Origin: Diphasiastrum complanatum
Lineage: Eukaryota > Streptophyta > Lycopodiopsida > Lycopodiales > Lycopodiaceae
Assembly: GCA_029204225.1 (NCBI GenBank)
Contig: CM055096.1
Location: 43,941,967 to 44,005,966 of the forward strand
Direction: 5' to 3'
Length of the DNA: 64,000 nucleotides
Shown one piece after another: positions 9,464 through 19,250 of the stretch; position 1 is the stretch's first letter; each line of letters begins with the position of its first letter. Under the pieces are notes generated by a model. The model worked only from the letters and a program-made list of their open reading frames with translations. It was not told the origin of the DNA and made no database searches. The translations under genes and the position numbers were made by a program.

Positions 9464-10407
9464 CTCTGTGGCGCTGAGCTGGAGCGCGGCACATGGCTGC
9501 TGCTGGCCCCCTTCACTATCCCTCCTGCTGAGCAGCCCTCCTCTTCTTCTTACCTGTGCCCTTCTTCTTCCCCATCTAATTTACCTTCCTCAGTTCCTAT
9601 CTCCCCATCCTCTTCTTCATTTGTTGTCTCCTCTTCTTCATTGCCTGTCAATCCAACTCCTCTTATCGCCTACTCTCAAGAACCATACACTCCGGCAAAG
9701 GCAGTGGAGTCCTATCTTGTCTCTAGCCTCTGAGCGTGCTATTATAGGACTTTCAGGGCTTGAAGAAAAAATTACACATGGTTAAAACGGAGATGTCTGC
9801 TCTCAAAGAAGCCAACGCCAAGCAGCATCAAGAAATGGATCTTCTGAGAAAAGAACTCAAATCTCAGCCTCTTCTTGCTACACCTGAACCATCGCACAAA
9901 CTTAAAGAATTGGAAGACAAAATTGAGAAGTAGAAAGATGAAACTCTTTCGTGGGCAGCCATTATCAAAAAAGGTAACACACCAAGTGCCCCTATTTCCC
10001 CCGTTATTTCAGCTACTCTTTCAGAAGAGAGATCTAGGGAGCAACAAGCATACAATGTTCCAATAAGGGGCGACGCAAACACTCAAAATGCTCTTGAAGA
10101 AGCAAAACGTTTCGTTGAAAGTACACTTGGGCATCACAATAGAGATTTAGATTCAGCATGGAGAACAACCTGAGATAATGCTACCCTCATCATCTGTTTT
10201 ACATCCTTCGAGAGCCGTCACGATGCTTTGCGCTGCATAGCCAAGCTACGTGGTTCCCAAATATATATGGATGATGATCTTACGTACATACAGGTTGAGG
10301 ACAGGCGTGAGGCCTTCCAACAAGCTAGAGCGACTGGCAGACGTGTTATCTACAGGGATGGTCGAATCCGATACATTGACAATGTGTCCAAGGATGCTGA
10401 GAAATAG
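9464..10407 (+). pseudogene. LINE-A ORF1-like protein (coiled coil plus RNA-binding-like region)
   Basis: After a Pro/Ser-rich N-terminal section (9,480-9,720) the frame from 9,781 to the TAG at 10,405 has only two internal stops. It encodes a Lys/Glu-rich coiled coil (SALKEANAKQHQEM, LLRKELKSQ), then SWAAIIKKG. A compact domain follows, with IICFTSFESRHDALRCIAKL, YMDDDLTYIQVED and RRVIYRDGRIRYID. This order resembles LINE ORF1 nucleic-acid chaperones that coat element RNA. Matching pieces occur at 16.8, 31.3, 34.3 and 35.2 kb, so it is a real family protein. No intact start is visible. Confidence 0.75.
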
Positions 10408-10446
10408 AGAATTGGGGTTCCCAGTATTGGGAGCATATTGGGGCCC

Positions 10447-12600
10447 CATCTACGCCACTTGCAGATTGGATTTTGGAATTGTAACGACATACACTCATCG
10501 TCCATTGCTGGTGATCTGCTTGACTTCATTGGTGAGAGAGATTTATTACTTTTCATGGAGACTCATGAGAGTCAGGAGAGAGGTTTACCGACTTTTCCAG
10601 GATACAGATGGAACTCGGTCTATCGACAGGAGATGAGATCTGCTAGTGGGAGAGGTTTTGGTGGGGTCGCTTGCCTATATAGAGAGTCACTGCATGCTAT
10701 TTTTTAGTTCAACAGCCATGATGAACACCCATGGTACATTTGGTTCCACATTGACGGGTATAGCGTTGGTTCTGACAGAGACATCTTTGTTGCAGCTTGT
10801 TATTTCCCTCCAATTTTTTCTTCCTTTGTAGAGGGTATTGGTTCACCCTACATTGATCTTTCTACAGATATTATCAGATATGCAGAGCGAGGTTAAATCT
10901 TTCTAACTGGTGACTTTAATGCCAGGACAATTTTTATGATTCTATGGACGTGCCCTTGATGGAGATGACTTGTGTGTTACTAGGATTTATGAGGACATTT
11001 TGGGCCCCATTACCACCTATGGAGAATACTTGTTGCAATTAGGTGAAGCTCATGAGTTGGCCATTCTTAATGGTTTAACTTGTTGGCCCGACTCGGGCAA
11101 ATATACCTGCCATCCCCACAGTGGCGGCCATAGTGTTGTTGATTACCTTATGGGATCACCATCAACCATCTCACTCATCCATGATTTTTGTATCTCTCCT
11201 ACCACTCTTTCTGATCATTCCTTGCTTTCCTTTAGTCTTGGTACTATTTCTTTGCCTCGACAGTTCTCACCTCCACCTTTATCTCGTGCACCCAGATACA
11301 TCTTTGACCATTCACTTGCACATACCTATCAGGACTCACTCTCCCCACTGCTCCACATTGCTTCCTTCCTTACCACAACACTCCATACGGCTGCCGCTGC
11401 TTCCTTCCCTTCTAGACCCCATCATAACAAAAAGAACAACAATCCTAGACCAGTGCGCCCACCTTGGTATGATGATGAGTGTAGTTCCCAACATCACCTT
11501 GTCACACATGCTCGCATACACACCCCTCATCTCTTGCAACCCACTCGTCGTTTCTTTACCCGCTTACTTCGTCGTAAGAAACGGGCTTATGATAGTTTGG
11601 AAGAGCAAAAACTTATAAGGTCTTCTCTATAGTTCTTCCACAAGGGCATACTGGCGTGAGTTCATTCCCCGTGCTCCACCTCCGCTCCTTCATGACTTGC
11701 GCATTTGGACTGAGTATGCCACTGCTTTATGTACCATTGATACCGATACACCTATTTCCATTTCCCCTAGACCTCCTGAGTTTACCTTCTTCACTTCCGA
11801 TATGGTCCACAATGCCATCAAGAAAATGAACACCAATAAAGCCAGGGATATTGATTCATCTATAGAGCTTACCTTGAGCGAGCTTGGCATGGCCAGTTGG
11901 GTGTCAAACCCAACTTTTATCGACTTCATTTTTTGGAGACAGATGTATCAAGGTCCCCACTTCTACCACTTTACCTACGATCTGGATTATCACACGGTCT
12001 CGACTCATATTGGGTCAGCTCTGTGTCTCTTCACACCAGCTTGAGATTGAGATTGGTCGGTTTTAGGGTACTCCACGAGAGGACAGGATCTGCCAGTAGT
12101 GTTCCCTAGTTGCAGTAGAGACTGAGGAGCATTTTATTTTTATTTGCCCAGCTTATTATGAGATTCGTGGGAGATACTATTGCTTGTTAGGGATACACCA
12201 GTTACACTGCGTTCACTTGTTACCTATGAGGATCCACGTTGTGTTGCACTTATGATCCGAGAGATGTTTCTATTACGACGGGATCTACAACCTCGACGTC
12301 AGATTGCTCCTGACACAGCTTCAAATTACCTCCTTTTTCTCCAGACGACGTTCACGACCAGTCCCAGATTCAGATGATGACGAGGATGAGGACACAACTT
12401 CCCACAGAGATCAGAGACAACGCACCTCCTAGCATTACCCAGCAGCTAGACCTCTTCGTCCTACCACGAGGAGACGACCCTCTCACATTCGACATCGGCA
12501 GCATATCTCAATATCACTGCCCACTGCAGCTTGTATTACATCTTTTGTCAGTAGTAGCAGCAGCAGTAGTAGCAGCATCACCTCCAGGACATGATCTACG
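10447..12600 (+). pseudogene. LINE-A ORF2: endonuclease, truncated RT, C-terminal knuckle
   Basis: The APE-type endonuclease starts with GFWNCN (about 10,469), followed by METHES with the catalytic Glu, GDFNAR (about 10,910) and SDHSLLSF (about 11,210). The linker has PPWYDDECSS and RRKKRAYDS. RT begins with FTFFTSDMVHNAIKKM (about 11,780). Near 11,880 it jumps to the C-terminal VSNPTFIDFIF region, so the palm with its catalytic Asp boxes is gone. The knuckle and YYEIRGR motif follow (about 12,080-12,180). The tail is Arg/Asp-rich and ends in a run of Ser codons. Multiple stops make it non-coding today. Confidence 0.82.
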
Positions 12601-12822
12601 GCTTGCTTCCATTATACATAGCCATTTCTGGCTTTATACCTGTTGGTTTAGTTAACTTTGGTATTTGTGTTTAGATTTACTATATATGCTTTTCTTTCAG
12701 TTTTGGAGACGTTTTTCATACGCTCCCAGATGGTCCACATACTTGATATGTACTTATTTGTCTTATATGCCTTCTGGCATGGAAAAGACATTAATAAAGC
12801 TTTCTTTCTTTCTTTCTTCTCT

Positions 12823-12872
12823 CGCTGGAAATGGTGCGCTGATCCATCGCTGGAAATGGTGCACTGATCCAT
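12823..12872. repeat. 25-bp tandem duplication after the LINE-A tail
   Basis: Two copies of CGCTGGAAATGGTGCRCTGA plus TCCAT, one mismatch, starting directly at the end of the (CTTT)n tail. The following 12,873-13,127 shows no gene. It is C/T-rich with CTGAT repeats like other LINE leaders here. Confidence 0.75.
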
Positions 12873-13127
12873 CCCTTGAGGCATTGATTTGTCCCTCGTA
12901 TGCTTGTTGATGCTTGTTGAATCCTGATACGCTCATTGAAGCTTTCAACTCAAGATTCTAGACTCCATGTTGCTCAGCGCTCAAGCCTCACACTGCTCAC
13001 TGATTCTTGATTCCTCTCATGATTCAACCTGAATCCCAGGGATTCCTCTCGGGACCTCCTGGCATCTCGATTCCCACCTGGCACTCTTTTCGGCCTACTC
13101 ATGCTGGATTGCCACCTGCAAGTTTTG

Positions 13128-13560
13128 CTAGAGATGTGTAAGCTCCGCTCGCAACCTGGTATTGCTGGTTGCCAATTCCACTACACCATCATCCAAAGTT
13201 GATTTGGCCGTTACCAAATCTTGGAGGACAGTTCCCAAGGTCTGGTAGGCCGTGGTAACATCTGTTGGCCCATCGGCCGATGTGATGCTGCTTGTTGGTG
13301 GGCCTTGTTGAGGTGTCACACCAAGTAGTACACCGTCGTCATCGTCATCTTCTATTATAATTTCTTGCGTCATCACGTTGTCTGGTGCAGTGGGATCAGC
13401 ACACTGAGGTGAGGCGATGTACTCCATTGGCATGAACGCGTCATCATCCAATGGTTTGTCGGACTTCATTCGGAATAGATCAATCATAGGGGGGAATGAT
13501 GGAAGTGGTGGAGGTGTGTAGAGGGAGCGTGTTGGAGGTTTGCGGATCCCAAGACAATCC
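13128..13560 (-). pseudogene. Acidic gag-like protein fragment
   Basis: An open frame from 13,487 to 13,128 encodes about 119 residues. It can be extended upstream in frame through a Pro-rich stretch (SLYTPPPLPSFPP) to about 13,550. It has MIDLFRMKSDKPLDDDAF, an acidic run IIIEDDDDDG, and a C-terminal Leu/Thr-rich helix-like segment ending NTRLRAELTHL. No catalytic domain is present. Its place downstream of an LTR primer site suggests a gag N-terminal region of a gypsy-type element, but I do not recognise the family. Confidence 0.4.
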
Positions 13561-14269
13561 TAGCCCTAGTTAATAAGTGAGAGGGATTTGGCACTCTACG
13601 TTTGTAAGTCCACCAACCTGATGATCACATAGATATTTCATTAATTAGAAAGTTAATAAAAGGACTTTAGGCCTTTTTGTGGGACTTCTAATGTCGCAGC
13701 GCCTAAAACTCAAGTTAGTGAATAAAATAGGAATTTCCACCAAAATTCAATTTCAAATTGGGTTCGTTCAATTAATGAATGGGTTCCCACTCCTTTTTAA
13801 ATTTGAATAGTTAGGGAGGTAGAAATTGGCCAATAGGAATTGAGGCCAAGACCCTCCAATCCACTAGATAAGTGGTAGTTTCAAATCATTGTACATGTTC
13901 TCTTCATTTCAATACAAGCAGGTTGGCCCTCTTATGGAATGGATCAGGAATGTCCTTGCTCTCTATCTCTCTTCTTCCATCTCTCATGCTTCTTTTGTAT
14001 CTGCTAATTGTTGGATTTGATGTTTATTGGGATTGAATGTTCTTATGCTTTTTGTGAGAGAGAAGAGGAAAGAGAAGGGTGAGTTTCTATCATTGTGGAT
14101 TAGGGTTAATGGATGTAGTGTTAATGTTTAATGGATCTTGGTGTTAGTATGTATATGCTGGATTTTGGAATATGCTATCGCTCTCATGGGAACGAACCTC
14201 CGTAGTGCACAGATAGCTGGTCTCGGACAAGCTTATCATCGAATGCTTGGCTGCCTATTAAAGCTCCTT

Positions 14270-14692
14270 ACGGTTAGAAATGCTTGGGTATCTATCAGGG
14301 GTGTGGTGAGGTGGCGTTAATCCAAAGAACAATGGTTGATGAGAACGTGGAGGTGGTAATGGCGAGAATGGAGGGATGCTGTTAGTTGTGGTGGTGGATG
14401 TGGGAGTGATGGGTGGATCAGTGGCTTGGTTGGTGGTGACATTAGCTGGTGGATCTAAGTAACTCGATTAGTCCCACAACATCAAAGTATGTGGATGTGT
14501 CCGTGAGGACATGGACTTGTTGGGCCTGTTCCTGCTAGGGACTATTGTTGTCTCCTTGGGAATGATATTCCCATCTCCCTCCCCTCCCAAAATTTGTGCC
14601 GATGGTGAAGTTGGCGGTGTTGGAGTTGTAAGTAGTATGGGGGGAGTTGTGACCGAAGCTTGTTGGGGTCGTGCTGGTGAACCTTTTTGCAT
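14270..14692 (-). pseudogene. Pro/Thr-rich gag-like N-terminal fragment
   Basis: Starting MQKGSPARPQQASV on the minus strand, about 75 codons are open before a stop. The Pro/Ser/Thr-rich character continues past it (SIPPFSPLPPPRSHQPLFF) to about 14,270. It lies some 300 bp from the primer site, where a gag start is expected. Between it and the acidic fragment at 13.5 kb is about 710 bp without coding character (13,561-14,269). This could be an insertion or an intron: GTAAGG at its start and GGGCTAG at its end on the minus strand. Confidence 0.4.
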
Positions 14693-14991
14693 CGCCGGCG
14701 CCTAAGGGTCCACATCACCGACGTGTGGCTCGCCGCTATGCCATTTGGTCAGTTTGACGACAACTATGCCTTGAGTTTCATGTGTGGCTTGTCTTTGCCT
14801 TTGGTTACCTTTTGGGGACGGATTTTGAGTTGGCTTTCGGGTTGGTTGGGATTCCAGTTTTCTTAAAGTCTGAAAGGTTAAGCTTGTTACGTTTCTAAGT
14901 TGGATTGATTGCCACTCCTGTCTGGATCATTATAGCCATATTGTGTTGTCTAAAAAATCACTACTAAGATATCAGTAGTGACAACCTGTAG

Positions 14992-15003
14992 GCTCTGATA
15001 CCA
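14992..15003 (-). promoter_or_regulatory. tRNA-Met primer-binding site
   Basis: Exact complement GCTCTGATACCA immediately next to an LTR TG end. Confidence 0.8.
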
Positions 15004-15303
15004 TGTCGCGAACAATTTTGTTTCTTTTGAGTTTAATGGTGCTCCTTTGGTGTGCGTGATGGTGAGTGATGACACTGGAGAAGCTGATGGCGTTATGGAG
15101 CACGGATGAACTGGATGATACAGCCCCACAAATGGTCATGGGAGCAGAAAAATTGACAAAAATTGGTCGCCAGAAGTCTTTAAAAGCTTGCACATCACTG
15201 AGGTGCGAATGACTTCCTGTTTTGGTTCTTTATAGCCATTTGGGTGTGTTTCGGCTCGGTCGAGATTTTTGGAGGAACCGGCTCGTGGACTAGAATGACG
15301 TTG

Positions 15304-15568
15304 TAGGACTCGGCCTGGTCGAGATCTTATGCAGTAGGCCCGGTCGAGGCGCCAACCAGAGGACTTGATCGAGATGCCAACCAGAGGTCTCAATCGAGAT
15401 GCCAACTCAAGGACTCGGTCGAGATGCCAACCAGAGAACTCGGTCGAGATGCCAACTAGAAGACTCGGTCAAGATGCCAACTTGAGGACTCGGTCGAGAT
15501 GCCAACTAGAGGACTCGGTCGAGATGCCAACTTGAGGACTCAGTCGAAATATGATTGAGTGACTCGGT
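15304..15568. repeat. 25-bp tandem repeat array, about nine units
   Basis: The unit is GAGGACTCGGTCGAGATGCC followed by AACTA/AACCA/AACTT. Regular copies run from about 15,334 to 15,540, with degraded copies either side. There are no spacers between units. The array lies inside the presumed LTR of the element primed at 14,992. Confidence 0.9.
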
Positions 15569-16026
15569 CAAAATCTGATGTAAGTGCTTTGTTGAATACT
15601 CTATTTCAGTGATATTGTTAAAGACCTACATGAAGTAAAATTTGACATTGTCGAAATAGGTTGGAGTTCTCAGTGGAATATGCTATCTCAATTACCAGAT
15701 TTGTGCTATGGGTGAAAAATTTGAGATATCAAAATTGCAGAAGAGAACTGGATCGATAAAGTTATAAAATCTATCTTTGTGAGCTAGACCATCAGATGTT
15801 GACCGACAACACTCACTGTGAATTTAAATAGATATCGATGAGAAAAACATATGGAGAACAAGAATGCAGTAAGTAAAAGTAAAAAATTAAAAATTAAAAA
15901 GCAGCATGGCTTTTTGGCGACGTTTGTTAACTAATTGTGCGTGATATGAGATGAGTCGAGTCTCACACAATCGGGCTAACGTAAATAGCCTGGACTTTTT
16001 GTTCAATTGTAACTTTCTCACATAGA
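15569..16026. other. No gene seen
   Basis: AT-rich, probably the remainder of the LTR. The segment GATGTAAGTGCTTTGTTGAA near 15,577 recurs in diverged form at about 32,290. Confidence 0.4.
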
Positions 16027-16295
16027 TCAGTAGAGAGAGTTTGCATGGATGACTCGCAAGGAAGGAACTAGGAACTCAATAGGCATTATTGCCTCTTGAC
16101 CGTAGATGAGATCGAAGGGAGTAACCCATACAGTGGCCTTCTTGGGAGTTGTGCGGTATGCCCAGATAGCAGAGAACAGCTTGGTTTCCCAATCTGATTG
16201 ACTAGTTTCAACTATCTTGGTTAGGATTTTACAAATGGTCTTGTTTGTCAATTCTGCCTGGCCATTACATCTGGGATAGTACGGAGTACTTTTGA
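16027..16295 (-). pseudogene. Ty3/gypsy integrase core fragment
   Basis: The minus strand reads STPYYPRCNGQAELTNKTI, containing the catalytic Glu of the DDE core. KIVETSQSDWETKL, AIWAYRTT and FDLIYGQEAIMPIEFLVPSL follow, ending at a stop. The YGQEAIMPIE pattern is typical of plant Tat/Athila-like gypsy integrases, not of the chromoviruses elsewhere in this window. Only about 90 codons survive. Confidence 0.85.
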
Positions 16296-16760
16296 GGTGG
16301 ATAACTAGGTAGTGGCGTAAGAGTTATCAATCACTTCATTTAATAAGTGTGACGGTTGTGCTCACTGCTTGCTGGCGGCTTTGGTTGGCAGATTTGAAGC
16401 TGAGTTGAAGCTGAGCATAACCATTGAGTGCTCAAGAGTCAGCGTTGATTCATGATTTGTGACCAGTCATGCAGCCTGCTATCATTGATCAATTTGCAAT
16501 CTGGAGGAACTTTCAAGAAATGGTTTTGATTACTGTCTAGTTACTAGTAACTAGTTGTTATGCTACATTGTGGTGCAAGATTTCAGCAAGTGACCAGGTT
16601 CCAGGTTGGCCAATGGCCATTCATGATTTCTCCACAATTATTAGATTGAGTCTTGCAAGTTTCTGATCTGACCAGGTTTCAGAATTCAGTGTGGAGACTG
16701 TACGCTGTAGAGTATCTTGGAGGTGCAAGTCCCATCAGTGACTAGTCAGGCTTCAGCCCT
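16296..16760. other. No gene; possible LINE leader
   Basis: No coding potential recognised. It ends immediately before a LINE ORF1-like start and repeats GACCAGGTT-type words (about 16,590-16,680), so it may be LINE 5' untranslated sequence. Confidence 0.35.
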
Positions 16761-16768
16761 TTAATGTC

Positions 16769-17310
16769 ATGGCACCTAAGCAGAGGGGCTGCCCCTACGC
16801 CCCCCCGCCCCCGCTTATTTCTCACATCTCCCCCTCCATCGCTGGCAGCATTGGAGAGGAAGTCCCCTACATCATCAGCGATGGAGGGGATGCGGCCATC
16901 TTCACCTCCAGTGATGGAGGCACTTCCTGCTTCGTTGGCAGCAATGGAGAGTTCCCCATCGCTGATGCAATGGAGGGTTCCTCCTATACCTTTGCCGAAA
17001 ATATCCATGAGGCTGCCAAAACATCTGCAAATACAATTGACTACACTCCTTCCAAACCTATTGAAAGTCTCTTTGCCTATGACCTCAGTTTTATCCGACA
17101 AGAAATCCTCGGACTTAAGAAACAACTACATTTTTTTGAAACTGAAAATGGCAAGCTGGTTAGGGATCTCTTTGGTGTCAAAGGGCGAGTGGGGCAGCTT
17201 GAGCAGGAAAATATATATCTTAAGCAAAAAAATTGCAGAAAAGAGTGCCTTGGAGGAGACTTCCAACAAGATAACTTGCTTGGAAAAACAAGTCGAAGCA
17301 ATTACTACAT
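16769..17310 (+). pseudogene. LINE ORF1 N-terminal fragment with coiled coil
   Basis: The frame starts ATG GCA CCT at 16,769 and contains a Gly/Asp/Ser-rich segment. Then comes a heptad-like helix (FIRQEILGLKKQLHFFETEN, VKGRVGQLEQENIYLKQKN) to about 17,235. After a frameshift the helix continues (KSALEETSNKITCLEKQVEA) to 17,310, where minus-strand copia gag sequence begins. It resembles the ORF1 piece at 31.3 kb (TLSKS.E, LKQELSQLK, SLEQ). Confidence 0.65.
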
Positions 17311-18115
17311 CGTAGTCTTGTTCAGTGTAGCTAGTTGAAGCTTCATCAAATATTGTGAAAGCTTCATCACCTTTGTCTACATCCTTGGATGACTCTGCAA
17401 CATTCGCTTTGTCAGCTTTGTTCTTTCTTTTCGGGTTGAATCTGCAATCGTATGCAAAGTGTCCCTTCTTCTTGCAGTGCATGCAAGGTATCGTTGGGTT
17501 GAACTAGCATCTATTGCCTGTGTGTCCTGGTTTGTGACAGTGATCACATGAAGAAGATTGTTGGTTGTCGTTGCCTCTGCTCGAAGACTTTGTGTTCATC
17601 CTGTCGAATTTGCGCTTGTTCTTGTTCTTCTTTCTTCCCTTTGTAAAAATAGCTTTCTCCTAATCACTGCTTCCCTCTCCTTCGTCCCTCATCAATCTCT
17701 CATCAGCGACAAGACTGATTGCTCTCTCGAATGTCATATCTAGTAGACTTAGTATGAGCATTCTCAACGGCTGATAGGACGCAGGTAGGGACTTCATGAA
17801 GTACATCAGCTGCTGTGGTGCTGGGACCTGGTGCTCCTGCCCTGATGCAGCGAGTTGAGCGAAGATCGTTCTGATCTTCTCAACATGCTGATCCAACTGG
17901 TTGCCATCCCATCGTATAGATTGCAGCTGATTGTGAAGACGCATCACCGAAGTCCTCACTTCGTACATTTGCTTTAATCTTTCCCATGCTTCATGGCTGC
18001 TCTCACAGTCTTCAATCTGCATGAGTATTTCTTTGTTAATGGACGAAACGATGATCGCCATTGCACGTTCATCCTTTTTGATCCACTCACCTCTCCCTGG
18101 GTCTCCCTCTGGAGG
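17311..18115 (-). pseudogene. copia gag with two CCHC zinc knuckles
   Basis: On the minus strand, GRGEWIKKDERAMAIIVSS opens a capsid-like region (about 18,110-17,660): SSHEAWERLKQMYEV, LHNQLQSIRW and FMKSLPASYQPL. After a stop come two knuckles, CDHCHKPGHTGNRC (about 17,540) and CMHCKKKGHFAYDC (about 17,475), then a Lys-rich acidic tail. Two knuckles in tandem are less usual than the single one of most copia gags. The fragment is bounded on both sides by LINE sequence, which suggests insertion into, or recombination with, a LINE. Confidence 0.82.
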
Positions 18116-18124
18116 CTACACCTC

Positions 18125-18223
18125 TGTGAGTTCGGTCACCGACTAGATGCCTTCCTTTCTGATGTACTTTTTCTTTGTCTTATGTGCCCAAGGGCACCCT
18201 ATAGACATTAATATATTCTATTC

Positions 18224-18226
<3 letters not shown>
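18125..18226 (+). repeat. LINE 3' tail, subtype 2
   Basis: GTCTTATGTGCCCAAGGGCA and AGACATTAATATATTCTATT match the LINE-B 3' end at 58.3 kb and, reversed, the tail at 4.85 kb. Confidence 0.75.

Positions 18227-18292
<66 letters not shown>
18227..18292. repeat. (CT)n microsatellite between two LINEs
   Basis: About 33 CT units joining a LINE tail to the leader of the next LINE. Confidence 0.97.
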
Positions 18293-18294
<2 letters not shown>

Positions 18295-18808
18295 CGGGAT
18301 GCCCTGCCCGTTGACCTGTCTCCACCCTGGCGCTACGTTGCTGTGGCGCTGCCTACCCTGCCCTGTGGCGCAGAGCTAGAGTGTTGTCTAGCGCTGGCCT
18401 GGAGGCTCTTCATAGCTGCTGACCTAGCGCTCTCTCTTCGCTAAAAATGGTGCCCTCAAGGGAGAAGGCCAGCCATCGCTCCATCTCTCCACGGGACAGC
18501 CCTCCACGGCCTAATGGGCCTCCTGCTGACCTGTCTCTTGCCCCCTTTGTTGTCCCCCCTGCTAGCTCCGCGGTCTTGATCTGCCTGTCCCCCTCGCTGA
18601 CCCTCATGCTGGCTCAGTTCCAAATACTCCTCTCCTCGCTGATTCTGCCCCCCTCGCTGATGTATGCCCCTCTGTCCCTGCCCCCTTCATTGTCCCTCCT
18701 GCTGATCAGCCCTCCTCCTCTTCTTCTTACCTGTGCCCTTCTTCTTCCCCATCTGATTTATCTTCCTCAACTCCTATCCCCCCACCCACTTTTTCATTCG
18801 TTGTCTCC
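18293..18808 (+). pseudogene. LINE 5' leader and ORF1 start, truncated
   Basis: The GC-rich leader has repeated GACCTG/GCGCTG words like 34.8-35.1 kb. It then encodes a Pro/Ser-rich stretch (PPADQPSSSSYLCPSSSPSD in one frame) nearly identical in style to LINE-A ORF1. The fragment is cut at 18,808 by the LTR beginning AGTTA at 18,809. Confidence 0.65.
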
Positions 18809-19175
18809 AGTTACGAATGAAGCAAGACTTAACCCTACCTAAGCTATGAAAGCATCACATGAGCAAGACTTAACCCTAGAAAGCAGGAAAGAGAGATTAA
18901 GGAGACTAAAGAGAGAGATCAATATCATCAACTGAGTAACAAATGACACAGATTCCCTACTTATAGCATAGAGGAAGGCCTAAAAGGAAGCTTCCAGAGG
19001 TTAGCGCCCAACTAGGAGGGATAATAGTGCGCCCTCCAAGAAGGCCCCCACTCTCCAGTAATATGTCCAAATGTCCAAATAATGAATAATAAGGCCCAAG
19101 GCCAACCATATAGTCTAAGTGTCAATAATGAATAAAAAAGGGCCGTGGCGAATGTAATGAGCCGAGTCCATAACT
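18809..19175 (-). repeat. 3' LTR, AGTTA...TAACT type (minus strand)
   Basis: Minus-strand start AGTTATGGACTCGGCTCATT after GGGGAG, end TTCGTAACT. It belongs to the same LTR family as gypsy-1 and gypsy-3, on the opposite strand, and includes the GGCGCACTATTATCCCTCC box. Confidence 0.85.
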
Positions 19176-19250
19176 CTCCCCGACACAAAAAAGACCCAAC
19201 TGCTAAAAAGAAACTGGATCAAACAGCAGCAAGCCCTCGCGCATCAACAA

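Larger units (their letters stand above)
9395..12826 (+). mobile_element. LINE-A, internally deleted non-LTR retrotransposon
   Basis: It has a 5' microsatellite, an ORF1-like region, an APE-type endonuclease, the start of RT, the C-terminal knuckle and a 3' UTR ending GGCATGGAAAAGACATTAAT, AAAGC and (CTTT)n (about 12,780-12,820). Most of the RT is deleted at about 11,880, and both frames carry stops. The 3' end is nearly the same as those at 63.3 kb and 5.05 kb (minus). Confidence 0.9.
13128..15600 (-). mobile_element. 5' end of a minus-strand LTR retrotransposon
   Basis: GCTCTGATACCA (14,992-15,003) is the reverse complement of the tRNA-Met primer site and abuts TGTCGCG (15,004), a canonical LTR end. 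So an LTR lies to the right and the leader and gag to the left, on the minus strand. The far LTR boundary is not clear; the 25-bp array at 15.3-15.57 kb lies within it. LINE-A sequence terminates the left side. Confidence 0.7.

Noticed and set aside
9378-9480. Open frames through (CT)n giving Leu/Ser runs
   Set aside because: Translation of a microsatellite; no independent evidence of coding.
15304-15568. Could the 25-bp repeats be a CRISPR array?
   Set aside because: Units are directly adjacent with no spacers, there are no cas genes, and the context is a plant LTR.
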